Source of the DNA: Streptomyces sp. R21
GTDB taxonomy: Bacteria; Actinomycetota; Actinomycetes; Streptomycetales; Streptomycetaceae
NCBI RefSeq assembly: GCF_041051975.1
Contig: NZ_CP163435.1
Span: 1,860,001-1,924,000, forward strand
Length of the DNA stretch: 64,000 nucleotides
Direction of reading: 5' to 3'
The translations under genes and the position numbers were made by a program. The notes under the pieces were generated by a model, which did no database searches, was not told the origin of the DNA, and worked only from the letters and a program-made list of their open reading frames with translations. Positions 62,765 through 64,000 of this stretch are shown piece after piece (position 1 is the stretch's first letter; every line of letters starts with the position of its first letter).

Positions 62765-64000
62765 CCGAGCGTGAGACGCCTTCCGACAACGCCGCGCAGG
62801 ATGCGGCCGCCGCGCCGCAAGGACTGGGTGACCCGGCCGTGGAACCGGGCGAGGTGACCGCCGACGCCGCAGCCGCGGCCGCCGGGTCCGCGGCCGTCAC
62901 GGCCGCGCTCGCCGCGGCCCTGGACCTCGACTGGTCCAACCCGCTGCGCGACCCCCGCGACCGCCGCCTGCCCCGTATCGCGGGCCCCTCCGGTCTGGTC
63001 ATCTTCGGTGTCACCGGCGACCTGTCCCGCAAGAAGCTGATGCCGGCCGTCTACGACCTCGCCAACCGCGGTCTGCTCCCGCCGGGCTTCTCGCTCCTCG
63101 GGTTCGCCCGCCGCGAGTGGGCCGACCAGGACTTCGCGCAGGTCGTGCACGACTCGGTGCGCGAGCACTCCCGCACCGAGTTCCGCGAGGAGGTCTGGCA
63201 GCAGCTCGCCGAGGGCATGCGGTTCATCCCGGGCGACTTCGACGACGACACCGCGTTCAAGCAACTGCGCTCGGCCGTCGACGAGTTGGACGCCTCCCGG
63301 GGCACCAGCGGCAACTACGCCTTCTACCTCTCCGTACCGCCGAAGTTCTTCCCGAAGGTCGTCCAGCAGCTCAAGAAGCACGGGCTCGCGGACGCGCCGG
63401 AGGGCTCCTGGCGGCGTGCCGTCATCGAGAAGCCGTTCGGCCGCGACCTGAAGAGCGCGCGCGAGCTGAACACGATCGTGCACGACGTGTTCGACCCGGA
63501 CCAGGTGTTCCGCATCGACCACTACCTCGGCAAGGAGACGGTCCAGAACATCCTGGCGCTGCGCTTCGCCAACCAGATGTACGAGCCGATCTGGAACCGG
63601 TCCTACGTCGACCACGTGCAGATCACGATGGCCGAGGACATCGGCATCGGTGGCCGTGCCGGGTACTACGACGGCATCGGCTCGGCCCGTGACGTCATCC
63701 AGAACCACCTGCTCCAGCTCATGGCCCTGACCGCCATGGAGGAGCCCATCGCCTTCGACGCCGACTCGCTGCTGACCGAGAAGCTGAAGGTCCTCAAGTC
63801 GGTGAAGCTGCCGGACGAGCTGGGCGAGCACACCGTGCGCGGCCAGTACGCGGCGAGCTGGCAGGGCGGCGAGAAGGTGCGCGGCTATCTGCAGGAGGAC
63901 GGTATCGACCCGCAGTCGACGACCGACACCTACGCGGCCGTGAAGCTGGAGGTCGACAACCGCCGCTGGGCGGGCGTCCCCTTCTACCTGCGCACCGGTA
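62761..64000 (+). CDS. zwf: glucose-6-phosphate dehydrogenase (3' end cut by window)
   Basis: The first 413 codons of G6PD are present. The nucleotide motif [18 protein letters not shown] and the substrate/catalytic motif [13 protein letters not shown] are intact. It makes NADPH and 6-phosphogluconolactone at the start of the oxidative pentose phosphate pathway. ATG overlaps the transaldolase stop as ATGA. The protein carries an N-terminal extension of about 55 Ala/Glu-rich residues before the usual start region [19 protein letters not shown]; a later start inside it is possible. Confidence 0.95.
   Translation, partial: MTERETPSDNAAQDAAAAPQGLGDPAVEPGEVTADAAAAAAGSAAVTAALAAALDLDWSNPLRDPRDRRLPRIAGPSGLVIFGVTGDLSRKKLMPAVYDLANRGLLPPGFSLLGFARREWADQDFAQVVHDSVREHSRTEFREEVWQQLAEGMRFIPGDFDDDTAFKQLRSAVDELDASRGTSGNYAFYLSVPPKFFPKVVQQLKKHGLADAPEGSWRRAVIEKPFGRDLKSARELNTIVHDVFDPDQVFRIDHYLGKETVQNILALRFANQMYEPIWNRSYVDHVQITMAEDIGIGGRAGYYDGIGSARDVIQNHLLQLMALTAMEEPIAFDADSLLTEKLKVLKSVKLPDELGEHTVRGQYAASWQGGEKVRGYLQEDGIDPQSTTDTYAAVKLEVDNRRWAGVPFYLRTG

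Overview
The window is GC-rich actinobacterial DNA and almost certainly comes from a Streptomyces chromosome. The evidence is strong G/C bias at third codon positions, frequent GTG starts, 1-8 bp overlaps between operon genes, twin-arginine and lipoprotein signals, ABC sugar importers without their own ATPase, and many secreted polysaccharide hydrolases. No rRNA, tRNA, CRISPR array, insertion sequence or prophage was seen. About 46 protein genes can be supported. Two of them, at the ends, are cut by the window.

Layout, left to right. (1) 1-4.4 kb, minus strand: a tightly overlapping operon for hydroxyproline catabolism. It encodes a proline racemase/hydroxyproline epimerase (partial), a DapA-family deaminase and a three-subunit FAD/2Fe-2S dehydrogenase. 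(2) 4.6-7.4 kb: a secreted GH54 arabinofuranosidase, an FMN reductase and a free-standing MmyB-type ligand-binding domain protein. (3) 7.7-11.6 kb: an XRE regulator, an ImmA/IrrE metallopeptidase, a seven-helix membrane protein (MAB_1171c/DUF6545-like) and an FAD monooxygenase. This looks like a self-contained signalling cassette of unknown purpose. (4) 11.6-16.2 kb: an alpha/beta hydrolase, a small unknown protein, an Sfp-type phosphopantetheinyl transferase overlapping a metallophosphoesterase gene, and an ATP-grasp protein. (5) 16.3-18.1 kb: a secreted GH18 chitinase-like enzyme with two DasR-like sites upstream.

(6) 18.2-34.3 kb: a divergent glycan-utilisation locus. A DeoR regulator, a GH4 enzyme and a GH38 alpha-mannosidase lie on the minus strand. 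A PfkB kinase, a Tat lipoprotein binding protein, two permeases, a GH2 beta-galactosidase and two Tat-exported phosphoesterase-like enzymes lie on the plus strand. Its substrate is not evident; the two secreted phosphoesterases suggest a phosphorylated glycan. (7) 34.3-35.8 kb: a patch of lower GC with one unknown membrane protein and gene debris. (8) 35.8-41 kb: an acyl-CoA catabolic operon (MaoC hydratase, acyl-CoA ligase, amidohydrolase, SDR) divergent from a MarR-IclR regulator pair. (9) 41-46.3 kb: a NarL-type two-component system, an MMPL exporter and an unknown anchored protein. (10) 46.4-53.3 kb: an oxidoreductase fused to a TPR-like domain, an L,D-transpeptidase lipoprotein, and a 919-residue transmembrane protein with an extracellular type-1 periplasmic-binding domain.

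(11) 53.6-58.4 kb: a beta-1,3-glucan degradation island. Two tandem GH16 laminarinases have been duplicated together with their promoter and a 16-bp palindromic operator, and are followed by a CBM56-GH64 glucanase. (12) 58.5-64 kb: an AraC regulator divergent from a pentose phosphate operon (tkt-tal-zwf, the last partial).

The theme is saprophytic nutrition: arabinan, chitin, a mannose/galactose-containing glycan, beta-1,3-glucan and hydroxyproline (a collagen or cell-wall amino acid) are taken apart outside the cell, imported and fed into central metabolism. The least understood parts are the regulatory cassette at 7.5-11.6 kb, the fused oxidoreductase, the PBP1 membrane protein and the glycan locus substrate.
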